Source: Victivallales bacterium
GTDB lineage: Bacteria; Verrucomicrobiota; Lentisphaeria; Oligosphaerales; Oligosphaeraceae
Assembly (NCBI GenBank): GCA_017543165.1
Contig: JAFYGL010000403.1
Coordinates: 1-25,298 of the forward strand
Reading direction: 5' to 3'
DNA length: 25,298 bases
Shown in pieces: positions 17,340 to 24,251 of this stretch (its first letter is position 1; every line of letters begins with the position of its first letter). The position numbers and the translations under genes were made by a program. The notes below the pieces were generated by a model. That model was given only the letters and a program-made list of their open reading frames with translations, was not told where the DNA came from and searched no databases.

Positions 17340-17364
17340 ATGTGGGCGCCGAGGCCGTGCCTAC
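17340..17364 (+). repeat. Dispersed intergenic repeat, copy 3
   Basis: Sixteen bases, ATGTGGGCGCCGAGGC (17340-17355), are identical to 20618-20633. The second arm is diverged (CGTGCCTAC) and runs into the stop codon of the SDR gene. On the minus strand the element ends 20 bases upstream of the MBL-fold start codon. Confidence 0.6.
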
Positions 17365-18098
17365 TTCTGGGTTTCAACGGAGTGCCCCAGCAGATGGAGG
17401 CCTCCGTCTATGTACAATGTCTGCCCTGTCATGGACTGGTTTTCCGCCAGATAAAGGCAGGCTTTTGCCACTTCTTCTTCGGTGCTGCGTTTGCGCATTG
17501 GCACTTTGGGCAGGAGTTTATCCAGTGCATTTGGGTTTACTCCTGGCGGCGAGAGCACCAGGCCAGGCGCCACGGTGTTCACGCGTATGTCTGGCGCCCA
17601 CTCCAGGGCCGCCGCCTCGCTGGCCGAGGCAAGCGCCTTTTTGGCAAGCGCATACATTCCAGCAGCGGGATCCGTGAATGCCGTGCGCTGGTCGCCTATG
17701 TTTACGATGGCGCCCTTTTGACAGTGCTCCTTGAATGAGCGCATTAGTTCAAACGGCGCCTCGAAGTTGATGGCGAACATCTCGCGTTCCAGGGCGGGAA
17801 TGGAAGAGGCCAGGCTGGCCCGCTTGTACAACGAAGCGGAATTCACCAGCACATCAGGCGCAAATCCTAGTTCAATCAACTGGGGGATTATGGAGGAAAC
17901 GGCCTCCATGTCCATGAAGTCCACCGCCACGCATGCGCCGCCCAGCTCGTCCGCCAACGCCTCGCCTTCCTTGACCGAGGTATGGCAGTGGAGCACGACA
18001 CGGTATCCAGCGGCTGCAAAGCAGCGGCAGAGCGCCGCGCCAATCCTTTTCGCGCCGCCAGTGACGAATACAGTTTTTGCCGCCTGTTTACCCTTCAT
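17361..18098 (-). CDS. SDR-family pteridine reductase-like protein (FolM/PTR1-type)
   Basis: 245 residues, a single Rossmann short-chain dehydrogenase. The NADPH-binding motif is TGGAKRIG (13-20), which fits the TGxxxRxG of pteridine reductases rather than the TGxxxGxG of ordinary SDRs. The catalytic set is also the pteridine-reductase form: Asp136 (in IVNIGD) replaces the usual Ser, with Tyr149 and Lys153, spaced 13 and 4 as in PTR1. NSASLYK matches their NASxF/Y loop. FolM in E. coli reduces dihydromonapterin and weakly dihydrofolate, so a pterin or folate substrate is likely but unproven. The start overlaps the zinc-ribbon gene stop by 11 bases. Third gene of the acyl-CoA dehydrogenase operon. 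Confidence 0.85.
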   Translation of the reverse strand: MKGKQAAKTVFVTGGAKRIGAALCRCFAAAGYRVVLHCHTSVKEGEALADELGGACVAVDFMDMEAVSSIIPQLIELGFAPDVLVNSASLYKRASLASSIPALEREMFAINFEAPFELMRSFKEHCQKGAIVNIGDQRTAFTDPAAGMYALAKKALASASEAAALEWAPDIRVNTVAPGLVLSPPGVNPNALDKLLPKVPMRKRSTEEEVAKACLYLAENQSMTGQTLYIDGGLHLLGHSVETQK

Positions 18099-18801
18099 AG
18101 AAAATCGCCCCGCATGAAGAGCAGAATGAAGTTACGCCTTTGCGCACGTTGATTATGGTCTGCGGCGTCTGCTTGACTTTGCATCTGCCGCACACTTCCT
18201 TGACTATCGGCACGAACACTGGGCGCAGCCTGTTGTTGGTGGGTGCGGTGCGCAGCCTGTCATAGCGGCTCATGATATCCGTCGGCACTCCGCCCACAAG
18301 TGCCTGCCGCTGTGCATTCAAGGTGTCGATTTCCTTTTTGTTCTCCTGCCTTTCGCGCTCGATGGTTTCAAGTTCCGCGCCTCCGACTACCTTGGCGTCC
18401 TCTATTATCCTGGCCACTTCCTTTTGTTGCTGGAGCGCCTCTTCCTGCTTGTCCATGTATTCCACAAGCGCCCCTTCCAAATCGGAAACTGATTTGTCGC
18501 AAAGAGCCATTTGTGTCAATGCCGCCTTGTATTCCTCGTTGCTGCGTATGAGGGCGGTCTTGTCCTGGAATTCCTTCTTGCGTTTTTTCAGGTCTTCGAT
18601 TTGCCCTTCTGTCTTGCGTATGGCCAGTTGTATTTCCGTTACTTTTTGCGCCGCGCCTTCCTTTCTCTGCTTGAGTTCGGCAAATTGCTTTTTGATGGCG
18701 TCCAGCCGTCCAGGATGCGTTGCCAGATTTGCCTCAAGAGCCGCGATTTTCAGGTCAAGTTCCTGTATGTCAAACAGGGTGCTTTCCCAACTCTGCTTCA
18801 T
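18088..18801 (-). CDS. COG1579 coiled-coil protein with C-terminal zinc ribbon (CT398/CdsZ-like)
   Basis: 237 residues. Residues ~8-170 form a long antiparallel coiled-coil hairpin (LDLKIAALEANL; LKKRKKEFQDKTALIRSNEEY). The C-terminal zinc ribbon has four cysteines at 204, 207, 227 and 230 (CGRC ... CSSC), a standard C4 knuckle pair. The conserved RSNEEYKAA element in the hairpin is typical of COG1579. The chlamydial member (CT398/CdsZ) is linked to secretion-related and RNA polymerase sigma-54 contacts; the general cellular role is unclear. Its ATG overlaps the acyl-CoA dehydrogenase stop by four bases (ATGA), and its own stop overlaps the SDR start. Confidence 0.88.
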   Translation of the reverse strand: MKQSWESTLFDIQELDLKIAALEANLATHPGRLDAIKKQFAELKQRKEGAAQKVTEIQLAIRKTEGQIEDLKKRKKEFQDKTALIRSNEEYKAALTQMALCDKSVSDLEGALVEYMDKQEEALQQQKEVARIIEDAKVVGGAELETIERERQENKKEIDTLNAQRQALVGGVPTDIMSRYDRLRTAPTNNRLRPVFVPIVKEVCGRCKVKQTPQTIINVRKGVTSFCSSCGAIFYEG

Positions 18802-20471
18802 TGTTTGCCTCCTTCGCTGATGGTGTCCATTATCACTTCGGAATGCATTTTCGCCTCGGGGAGGAACTCCCAGATAAAGCGCCTGGCGGTCTCAAGCCTG
18901 CTTTCATCCACGGTCCCTTCCTTGAGCAGCAGCAATGCGGCGAATACGATTGTATTGGCGCGTACCATGCGCCTTGCCAGGTATGCCTGCAAGTCGGTGG
19001 CGGCGCCAAGGGCCTCCGTTGCCGCCTTTGTATGGACACGCTCCGCCTTCACCTTCTGGAACAAGGGCAGTGCCGCCTCTGAATATGGATATGCCTCCAG
19101 TTCGTCGAAAAGCGGTTCCACGCTGCCCTTCAGAATGCCCGCCGTGGCCGCTACTACCTGCATCTGAGTGGTGCCTTCGTAGATGTTCATGATGCGGGCG
19201 TCCCTGTAGTAGCGTTCAATGGGGCGCTCCCTCATGTAGCCCTTGCCGCCATGGCATTGTATGCTGTCGTATGCGCACTGGTTGGCGGATTCAGTGTTGA
19301 ATGCCTTTGTCATGGGCGTCAGCGCATCGGCCACCTTTGCCGCTTCTTTGGATTTGGCAGGCGCCTCTTCATTTTCAGGATGCGCCTCGGCCTCGAAGTT
19401 CCATGCGTCCCTCAAATCCACCCATTTGCAGGTTTCGTAGAGCAGGGCTCTTGAGGCCGCCGTCAATGCGTCCATGCGTGTCAGCATTTCATGGACTGGC
19501 CCGATTTCGGCCAGCGTCTTGCCGAATTGCTTGCGCTGCGAGCAATATTCCCAGGCCGCCTGCCGCGATGCCTCCGCAATGCCCACCGACTGCGCGCTTA
19601 TGGCAAGGCGCGCGCCGTTCATCAGGGACATGACATAGCGCGTCAAGCCAAAGCGGCGCTTGCCTACAAGTTCCGCGGGAACATTGTTGAATTGCAGTTC
19701 GCAGGTTGGCGAGCCGTGCATTCCCATCTTGTCCTCAATGCGGTTTACTACCAGTTCGGGGCAGGGATGCACTATGAACATGGAAAGCCCCCTGGCATCC
19801 CTGGTGCCTTCCTCGGAACGGGCCAGAACCAGAAGCATTTCCGCTATGCCATTCGTAATGAAATGCTTGAGGCCGTTAAGGCGCCATACGCCGTTTTCGT
19901 CCAGTTTCGCCGTCATTTGGACGGATTGCAGGTCGCTGCCCGCGTCTGGCTCCGTGAGCGCCATGGCGCCGTTCCATTCGCCTCTTGCGAATGGCGGCAA
20001 TACACGCGCCTTCTGTTCCTCCGAGCCGAATTGGCGCACTGTCTCCGCAATGCTCTGCAAGCCGAACAGGTTCTGCAGCGATGCGTCCGCGCGGGATACC
20101 ATTTCGGTCATCATGCTATATATGGTGGTGGGGAAGTTAAGTCCGCCATACTGGCGTGGAAGTGTAACGGCCGTGACGCCTGCGTTCTTGAGGTCCTCCA
20201 GATTGTCCTTCATGCCGATTGGAATGGTCACCTTGTGGGCGCGGCATGAGCATTCCACTCTGTCGATTTCAGCAGCTCTCGGCGCAATTCTTTCCGCCGC
20301 AATCTGCCCGATTTGCACCAACTTGTCCTGGTATGCCTTCTTGGCGGCGGCCAAATCAGCGGCATTCCCCTCGCCTTTGAAGCCATCCTCCTTCAGCCCT
20401 ATTACCTCGTCTATGTCCAGATGCTGGAAATGAAATTGCACATCCTTGTTGTCAGTGAAAAAATTCGCCAT
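18798..20471 (-). CDS. Acyl-CoA dehydrogenase (long, C-terminally extended)
   Basis: 557 residues from ATG 20471, chosen because AAGGA lies 6 bases upstream; the in-frame ATG 33 bases earlier has none. FAD flavoenzyme that introduces a 2,3-double bond in acyl-CoA and passes electrons to ETF. Visible motifs: ALTEPDAGSDL (171-181), LNGLKHFITNG (198-208), CHGGKGYMRERPIERYYRDAR, and IYEGTTQMQ with the likely catalytic Glu432. Compared with the ~380-residue short enzymes it has an N-terminal helical addition, an acidic linker at 358-380 (AEAHPENEEAPAKSKE) and ~115 extra C-terminal residues, as in the long ACAD group that includes DmdC-like enzymes. The acyl substrate is not readable from sequence. 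First gene of the minus-strand operon. Confidence 0.93.
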   Translation of the reverse strand: MANFFTDNKDVQFHFQHLDIDEVIGLKEDGFKGEGNAADLAAAKKAYQDKLVQIGQIAAERIAPRAAEIDRVECSCRAHKVTIPIGMKDNLEDLKNAGVTAVTLPRQYGGLNFPTTIYSMMTEMVSRADASLQNLFGLQSIAETVRQFGSEEQKARVLPPFARGEWNGAMALTEPDAGSDLQSVQMTAKLDENGVWRLNGLKHFITNGIAEMLLVLARSEEGTRDARGLSMFIVHPCPELVVNRIEDKMGMHGSPTCELQFNNVPAELVGKRRFGLTRYVMSLMNGARLAISAQSVGIAEASRQAAWEYCSQRKQFGKTLAEIGPVHEMLTRMDALTAASRALLYETCKWVDLRDAWNFEAEAHPENEEAPAKSKEAAKVADALTPMTKAFNTESANQCAYDSIQCHGGKGYMRERPIERYYRDARIMNIYEGTTQMQVVAATAGILKGSVEPLFDELEAYPYSEAALPLFQKVKAERVHTKAATEALGAATDLQAYLARRMVRANTIVFAALLLLKEGTVDESRLETARRFIWEFLPEAKMHSEVIMDTISEGGKQ

Positions 20472-20477
20472 GGTCAT

Positions 20478-20482
20478 TCCTT
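20478..20482 (-). promoter_or_regulatory. Shine-Dalgarno AAGGA deciding the start at 20471
   Basis: AAGGA on the minus strand is 6 bases before ATG 20471 but directly abuts the out-of-frame ATG at 20477. A CATATATAAAAC stretch just upstream (20484-20495) may be the -10 region of the acyl-CoA dehydrogenase operon; no good -35 is visible. Confidence 0.55.
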
Positions 20483-20572
20483 GTTTTATATATGGGTTGT
20501 TCAACGACTTTTCCGCATAATTTACAGTTGCAAAGAGAAAAGTAAAGGACTAAAATGAGAAAAGGGCTGAAA

Positions 20573-20590
20573 GTGGACAGTGGACAGTGG
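20573..20590 (-). repeat. Inverted short copy of the heptamer repeat
   Basis: GTGGACA GTGGACA GTGG on the plus strand is the perfect reverse complement of 20771-20788, the end of the 14-unit array. Together they give an 18-bp (19 counting the next base) inverted repeat enclosing about 180 bases. Confidence 0.85.
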
Positions 20591-20617
20591 AGGCATGCCT
20601 CTGGTGTGGCGCGGGTG

Positions 20618-20679
20618 ATGTGGGCGCCGAGGCGGCGCCCACTCAGGTTGCCTTGGCGGGAACAGCATTCTTTGTAATA
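20618..20679 (+). repeat. Dispersed intergenic repeat, copy 4, with perfect palindrome
   Basis: The core is a perfect 9-bp inverted repeat, GTGGGCGCC (20620-20628) and GGCGCCCAC (20634-20642), around a GAGGC loop. Downstream it shares CAGGTTGCC and the following ~25 positions with the copy at 3986-4047. It lies inside the heptamer inverted repeat. It has no U-run, so it is not an ordinary terminator. Confidence 0.7.
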
Positions 20680-20690
20680 AAGCATTAAAC

Positions 20691-20790
20691 AGTCCACCGT
20701 CCACTGTCCACAGTCCACGGTCCACAGCCCACGGTCCACTGTCCACTGTCCACTGTCCACAGCCCACAGTCCACTGTCCACTGTCCACTG
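20691..20790 (+). repeat. Heptanucleotide tandem repeat array, 14 units of NGTCCAC
   Basis: Fourteen consecutive 7-base units run from 20691 to 20788, followed by a partial TG. First base varies (A, C, T, A, G, A, G, T, T, T, A, A, T, T); the third base is T except in units 6 and 11 (AGCCCAC). The rest, CCAC, never varies. Short peptides read from it (WTVDSGQ-type) are artefacts. It resembles the short tandemly repeated heptamers known in cyanobacteria in form only. Confidence 0.95.
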
Positions 20791-20855
20791 TTATTCAGAA
20801 AGGAATGTAATTGCAGAAAATTGAGTAGCGAGACACAAAAATGCGGGCATTTGAT

Positions 20856-20883
20856 TTGCCAAAAAAAAATGTTGTTGTAAATT
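20856..20883 (+). promoter_or_regulatory. Candidate promoter of tRNA-Gly
   Basis: TTGCCA (20856-20861, 5 of 6 to the -35 consensus), a 16-base spacer, and TAAATT (20878-20883, 4 of 6 to the -10). It ends 22 bases before the mature tRNA, leaving a leader for RNase P. The rest of 20791-20855 shows nothing else. Confidence 0.45.
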
Positions 20884-20905
20884 AAGCGGCAAATCTCACA
20901 CCACT

Positions 20906-20979
20906 GCGGGTGTAGCATAGTGGTAATGCTCCAGCCTTCCAAGCTGGCTAGGAGGGTTCGATTCCCTTCACCCGCTCCA
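20906..20979 (+). tRNA. tRNA-Gly (anticodon UCC)
   Basis: Cloverleaf is complete. Acceptor GCGGGTG pairs with CACCCGC (20969-20975); D-arm GCATAGTGGTAATGC; anticodon stem CCAGC/GCTGG with loop CTTCCAA, anticodon TCC; T-arm GGAGGGTTCGATTCCCTTC contains the GTTCGATTC loop. Discriminator U at 20976 followed by encoded CCA (20977-20979). Gly with UCC reads GGA/GGG codons. It stands alone, with its own terminator. Confidence 0.96.
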
Positions 20980-20999
20980 AACGAATGAATGCTATTACG

Positions 21000-21047
21000 G
21001 CGGGGTTTTCCGGCCTCCTCCTTCCGGAAGGCCCCGCTTATTTTTTT
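21000..21047 (+). terminator. Rho-independent terminator after tRNA-Gly
   Basis: GCGGGG pairs with CCCCGC (21032-21037), and inside it TTCCGG pairs with CCGGAA, giving a long stem with a CCTCCTCC-type loop, followed by TTATTTTTTT. Two of the only four CCGG sites in the window are in this stem. The T-run ends 2 bases before the ATG of the next gene. Confidence 0.9.
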
Positions 21048-21049
21048 GT

Positions 21050-21859
21050 ATGCGTCAGGTCTCGGTTTCAACTGTAAGCGCTTCGGGTTTTCCTGCGGGG
21101 CTGGCGCGTCTTTCCTACGCCAGCGACTATGACGGAACTTCCGACGAGGCATTGCTTCTGCCTCCTTCCTCAGGCGAATGGTGGGTGGTATGCCTCCACG
21201 GATTCGCTGGGCATGGCAACCAGATCTTCGTCCGCAGGGACATAAAACAGAACTGGCTTCCCGTATTTATCGAGGGAGGGTACGGCGTGTTCTCTCCAAA
21301 TCTTCGCGGCGACGCCTGGATGAACGAGGCCGCCCAATTCGATTTGAGGCAATTGCTGGAATACCTTCGACAGCATCATGGCGCCAGGCATTTCATATTC
21401 ATGTCAGGCTCAATGGGCGCCGCGGGCAGCCTGATCTATGCGGCTGCCCATCCCGAGGATGTGGACGGTCTGGATTTGCACGGGACAGTCTGCGACATGG
21501 CCTCCTACCATGATTTCTGCATGGCTAGTTCCTTGCCTCTTGCCCAGGAAGTCGGCCGTTCCATTGAGGGGGCATACGGTGGCACCCCATTGGAGAGGCC
21601 TGATATCTATGCCGCGCAGTCGGCCTTGAATCATGCCAATGTTCTCAATGGAATACCGTTCTTTCTAATGCATGGCTCCGTGGACAGCGTGATGCCAGTG
21701 GCTCAGTCCAGGCTTCTGGCCGCCAGGCTGGCCAATTCCGCAAAGTTCGCATACATGGAGGTGCCAGGCGGCGACCATGACGCACCGCTTTCCCTGGAGA
21801 AGAACCTGCTGCCATGCCTGCGCTCGCCCCTGGATTGGATAAGGAGCTTCCACAAATGA
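21050..21859 (+). CDS. Alpha/beta hydrolase fold protein
   Basis: 269 residues. The catalytic triad is visible: nucleophile Ser121 in SGSMGA (the first Gly of GxSxG is Ser here), Asp212 in GSVDSVMP, His243 in GGDHDAP. The oxyanion-hole HGF is at 50-52 (VVCLHGFAGHG). The layout (HGF, then LRGD at 85-88, then the nucleophile) is like serine hydrolases of the prolyl-oligopeptidase/esterase group; the substrate is unknown. No signal peptide. The only suitable ATG, 21050, sits 2 bases after the T-run of the tRNA terminator and has no Shine-Dalgarno, so either transcription starts inside the terminator region or a later non-ATG start is used. Its stop overlaps the next start by four bases (ATGA). 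Confidence 0.85.
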   Translation: MRQVSVSTVSASGFPAGLARLSYASDYDGTSDEALLLPPSSGEWWVVCLHGFAGHGNQIFVRRDIKQNWLPVFIEGGYGVFSPNLRGDAWMNEAAQFDLRQLLEYLRQHHGARHFIFMSGSMGAAGSLIYAAAHPEDVDGLDLHGTVCDMASYHDFCMASSLPLAQEVGRSIEGAYGGTPLERPDIYAAQSALNHANVLNGIPFFLMHGSVDSVMPVAQSRLLAARLANSAKFAYMEVPGGDHDAPLSLEKNLLPCLRSPLDWIRSFHK

Positions 21860-22956
21860 CGGTAACTGTCCAAGTTGAGTTTACGCCCAGGCTTCAGGAT
21901 GGCCTCTCCCGCTACTTGATGTGGCAATGGAAAAATAAGATGCGGGATTATTTTGGCAGGCAGTTTGCCGAGAGCCTCAAGACGCCGCAGTTGATATTCT
22001 GCGACAGCAAGGAATACCTTGGGCGTTTTACTGACGGGGACATTCCGCAGATCAAACTTAGCAAGCATCTGGTGGTGGATTATTCCTGGTGCGCCGTGAA
22101 CTGCGTGTTCCTGCACGAGGTGGCGCATCAAATTGCATCCATTGTCTTTAATGGCATGGATATTCTGCCGCATGGGAGGGAATTCCGTGAAATATGCTAT
22201 CGTATCGGCGCAATGCCTGACGCGAAGATAGACCTGGTGGCTCTGGATGAACAACTCTCCCAAAACAACCAGGGCAATTCTGGCGTGGAGGAGAAACTGC
22301 GGAAACTTTTGACATTGGCGGACCGCGGCGATGAAAACGAGGCGCAGGTCGCCCTGGCGAAGGCCTTGGAGATAATGTCCAAGTATGGCATCACCGAGGA
22401 GGATTTGAATGGCGAAAACGAGTATGTGACCGCGCAAGTGGGCAAGCCATTCTCGCGTCTGGACCTCTACTACCACATGATAGTAAGGATACTCACGGAA
22501 TACTGGGGAGTGTACGGCATTTTCGGATATCAGCCTGACCTGCTTGCGCCTGAACGGAATATGAGGATTATAACAATTTCAGGCCCAAAAGACAAGGTCA
22601 TCATCGCATTGTATGTCTATGATTATATAATGAATAATATGAGCCTTGCATACGAACGGATGGAGCACAGGCTGCATGGCTTGAACAAAAGGCGTGATTT
22701 CTTTTGCGGATACCTGAAGGGCATTGAGGAAAAGCTGCGCGGCGTCGCTTCCAACACGCAGGTCTATGCCCTCATACACAAGGGCGACGCTGGAACGCAG
22801 GATTACGTTTCGCGTCATTTCGGCGCCTTGTGCAGAACCCATTCAAGCAGCATGCATGTGAATGAAAGCGCTAAAAAACATGGTTTTTCCGAGGGACGCA
22901 AGCTGGATATAAAACCTGGAGTTTCAGAGGGCGGCAACAGGCTGCTCAAGGAGTGA
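21856..22956 (+). CDS. SprT-like zincin fused to DUF2786
   Basis: 366 residues from ATG 21856, which overlaps the preceding TGA; the ATG at 21814 would overlap the hydrolase by 46 bases. The N-terminal domain has the zinc-protease motif H87-E88-x-x-H91 (FLHEVAHQ), with H106 in LPHGREF a plausible third ligand, as in SprT/Wss1-type proteases. Residues 143-184 (VEEKLRKLLTLADRG, NEAQVALAKALEIMSKYGI) match the short helical DUF2786 well. The C-terminal ~180 residues (VYDYIMNNMSLAYERM, NKRRDFFCGYLKGI) correspond to the region that commonly follows DUF2786. Function is unknown; SprT-type domains act on DNA-protein crosslinks, but that is not shown here. The stop is 5 bases before the lipoyl-reductase gene. 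Confidence 0.82.
   Translation: MTVTVQVEFTPRLQDGLSRYLMWQWKNKMRDYFGRQFAESLKTPQLIFCDSKEYLGRFTDGDIPQIKLSKHLVVDYSWCAVNCVFLHEVAHQIASIVFNGMDILPHGREFREICYRIGAMPDAKIDLVALDEQLSQNNQGNSGVEEKLRKLLTLADRGDENEAQVALAKALEIMSKYGITEEDLNGENEYVTAQVGKPFSRLDLYYHMIVRILTEYWGVYGIFGYQPDLLAPERNMRIITISGPKDKVIIALYVYDYIMNNMSLAYERMEHRLHGLNKRRDFFCGYLKGIEEKLRGVASNTQVYALIHKGDAGTQDYVSRHFGALCRTHSSSMHVNESAKKHGFSEGRKLDIKPGVSEGGNRLLKE
22948..22953 (+). promoter_or_regulatory. Shine-Dalgarno AAGGAG deciding the start at 22962
   Basis: AAGGAG lies 8 bases before ATG 22962. A GTG in frame at 22953 overlaps the Shine-Dalgarno itself and is rejected. The ribosome site is inside the 3' end of the upstream gene. Confidence 0.75.
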
Positions 22957-22961
22957 GGCAA

Positions 22962-24239
22962 ATGAATGATGTGACACTTGTCAGGATACCCAGACTCTAT
23001 GAGAACATGGACGAGGCCACCATCGGCCAGTGGCGCTGCAATCTTGGAGACAAACTCAAGGAGGGAGACGCCCTGGTGGAACTGATAACGGACAAGACCG
23101 TGATTGATTTCGAGGCGCCCGTCGGCGGCACTTTGCTGGCAATCTACGCCCAGAGCAAAAGCACGGTGCCCTTCAATTACGTGCTTTGCGCCATAGGAGA
23201 GGAGGGGGGCGTGGCACCTGACGTCTCTGCCGAGAATGAACAGCTCCTTCAGGCGCATTTGAAGGAGAATGCATTGTCAGTTAACCTGGAGGCAATTGCC
23301 CCTCAGCCAGAAATCGCCCCAAAACCGCAGTACAAGGCGGCGCCTGCGGCAAAGGCATTTGCAAAGCAGGAAGGCATAAATCTGGATGAGGTGGCGGCCT
23401 TCTGCAAGCGCCCAATGGTGCATCGCAAGGATGTGGAGGATTTCATCGCCTCCCAAAGGCAGCCTGAACCTGCAGCGCCTGCACCTGCGTCTGTTGCATG
23501 CGACAGGCGCGTGGCGCTGGTGACAGGCGCGTCTGGCGGCATTGGCTCCGCCATTTCAAGAGCCTTGGCCGCAAAGGGCAATTCCATTGCCATTCATTGC
23601 AACAATGACACCGCTTCAGCGGAAAAACTTGCCGCAGAGCTTGCTTCGCAGGGCGCGGTCTGCGAGGTGTTCCGTGCAAATCTCAGCCAGCCAGAGGCCG
23701 CAAAGGAACTGGTAGCCCAGGTAATGGCCCGCTTCGGGCGCATTGACATACTTGTGAACAATGCCGGCTGCCTGGCGGACGCAACTGTGGCCTTCATGAG
23801 CGACCAGCAGTGGAACAGCGTGCTGGATTTGAACTTGAACGCCCCGTTCAGGTTGATACGCGCAGTCGCCATGCTCATGGCAAGGAACCGCTGGGGACGC
23901 ATAGTGAACATAGCCTCCGCCGCTGGCAGGCTCGGCTCCGCAAACCGCTCCAACTACGCCTCAGCCAAGGAGGGATTGCTGGGCTTGACGCGTTCCGCGG
24001 CCCGTGAGCTGGCGGGCCTGGGCGTCCGCGTCAATGCGGTGGCACCTGGCTTCGTGGACACGAACATGACCAGCAGCATCCAGGACAAGAGGCGGCAGGA
24101 CATCATGAGGGACATCCCCGTGCGGCGCTTCGGCAGGCCAGAGGACATCGCCGCCGCAGTGGCCTTCCTGGCCTCCGACGAGGCGGACTACATCACAGGC
24201 CAGTGCCTCTCCGTGGACGGCGGCCTGGTGATGGGGTAG
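22962..24239 (+). CDS. Fusion of lipoyl domain, E3/E1-binding-like segment and FabG-type reductase
   Basis: 425 residues in three parts. Residues 4-79 are an E2-type lipoyl domain: LVELITDKTVIDFEAP with the lipoylation Lys45 in the D-K-x turn, GDKLKEGD and PVGGTL in the expected places. Residues 124-164 resemble a peripheral subunit-binding domain (AAPAAKAFAKQEGINLDEV, then KDVEDFIA), but the conserved GTGxxGRI loop is replaced by AAFCKRPMV. A Pro/Ala-rich linker (165-180, QPEPAAPAPAS) follows. Residues 183-425 are a full SDR reductase of FabG type: TGASGGIG (188-195), NNAG (266-269), Asn291, Ser319, Tyr332, Lys336 and the end GQCLSVDGGLVMG. The E2 acyltransferase domain is absent. Last of a three-gene plus-strand operon. 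Confidence 0.9.
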   Translation: MNDVTLVRIPRLYENMDEATIGQWRCNLGDKLKEGDALVELITDKTVIDFEAPVGGTLLAIYAQSKSTVPFNYVLCAIGEEGGVAPDVSAENEQLLQAHLKENALSVNLEAIAPQPEIAPKPQYKAAPAAKAFAKQEGINLDEVAAFCKRPMVHRKDVEDFIASQRQPEPAAPAPASVACDRRVALVTGASGGIGSAISRALAAKGNSIAIHCNNDTASAEKLAAELASQGAVCEVFRANLSQPEAAKELVAQVMARFGRIDILVNNAGCLADATVAFMSDQQWNSVLDLNLNAPFRLIRAVAMLMARNRWGRIVNIASAAGRLGSANRSNYASAKEGLLGLTRSAARELAGLGVRVNAVAPGFVDTNMTSSIQDKRRQDIMRDIPVRRFGRPEDIAAAVAFLASDEADYITGQCLSVDGGLVMG

Positions 24240-24251
24240 TAGTCTGGTGGC

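Noticed and set aside
20573..20790. CRISPR array
   Set aside because: Units are 7 bases, contiguous, with no spacers and no cas genes nearby.
20452..21152. Minus-strand frames containing WTVDSGQWTVD-type repeats
   Set aside because: Direct translation of the heptamer array; a 7-base unit cycles through all frames and gives a repeat peptide with no gene signals.
21703..22476. Minus-strand frame of 257 codons
   Set aside because: Antisense of the SprT-like gene; no motifs.
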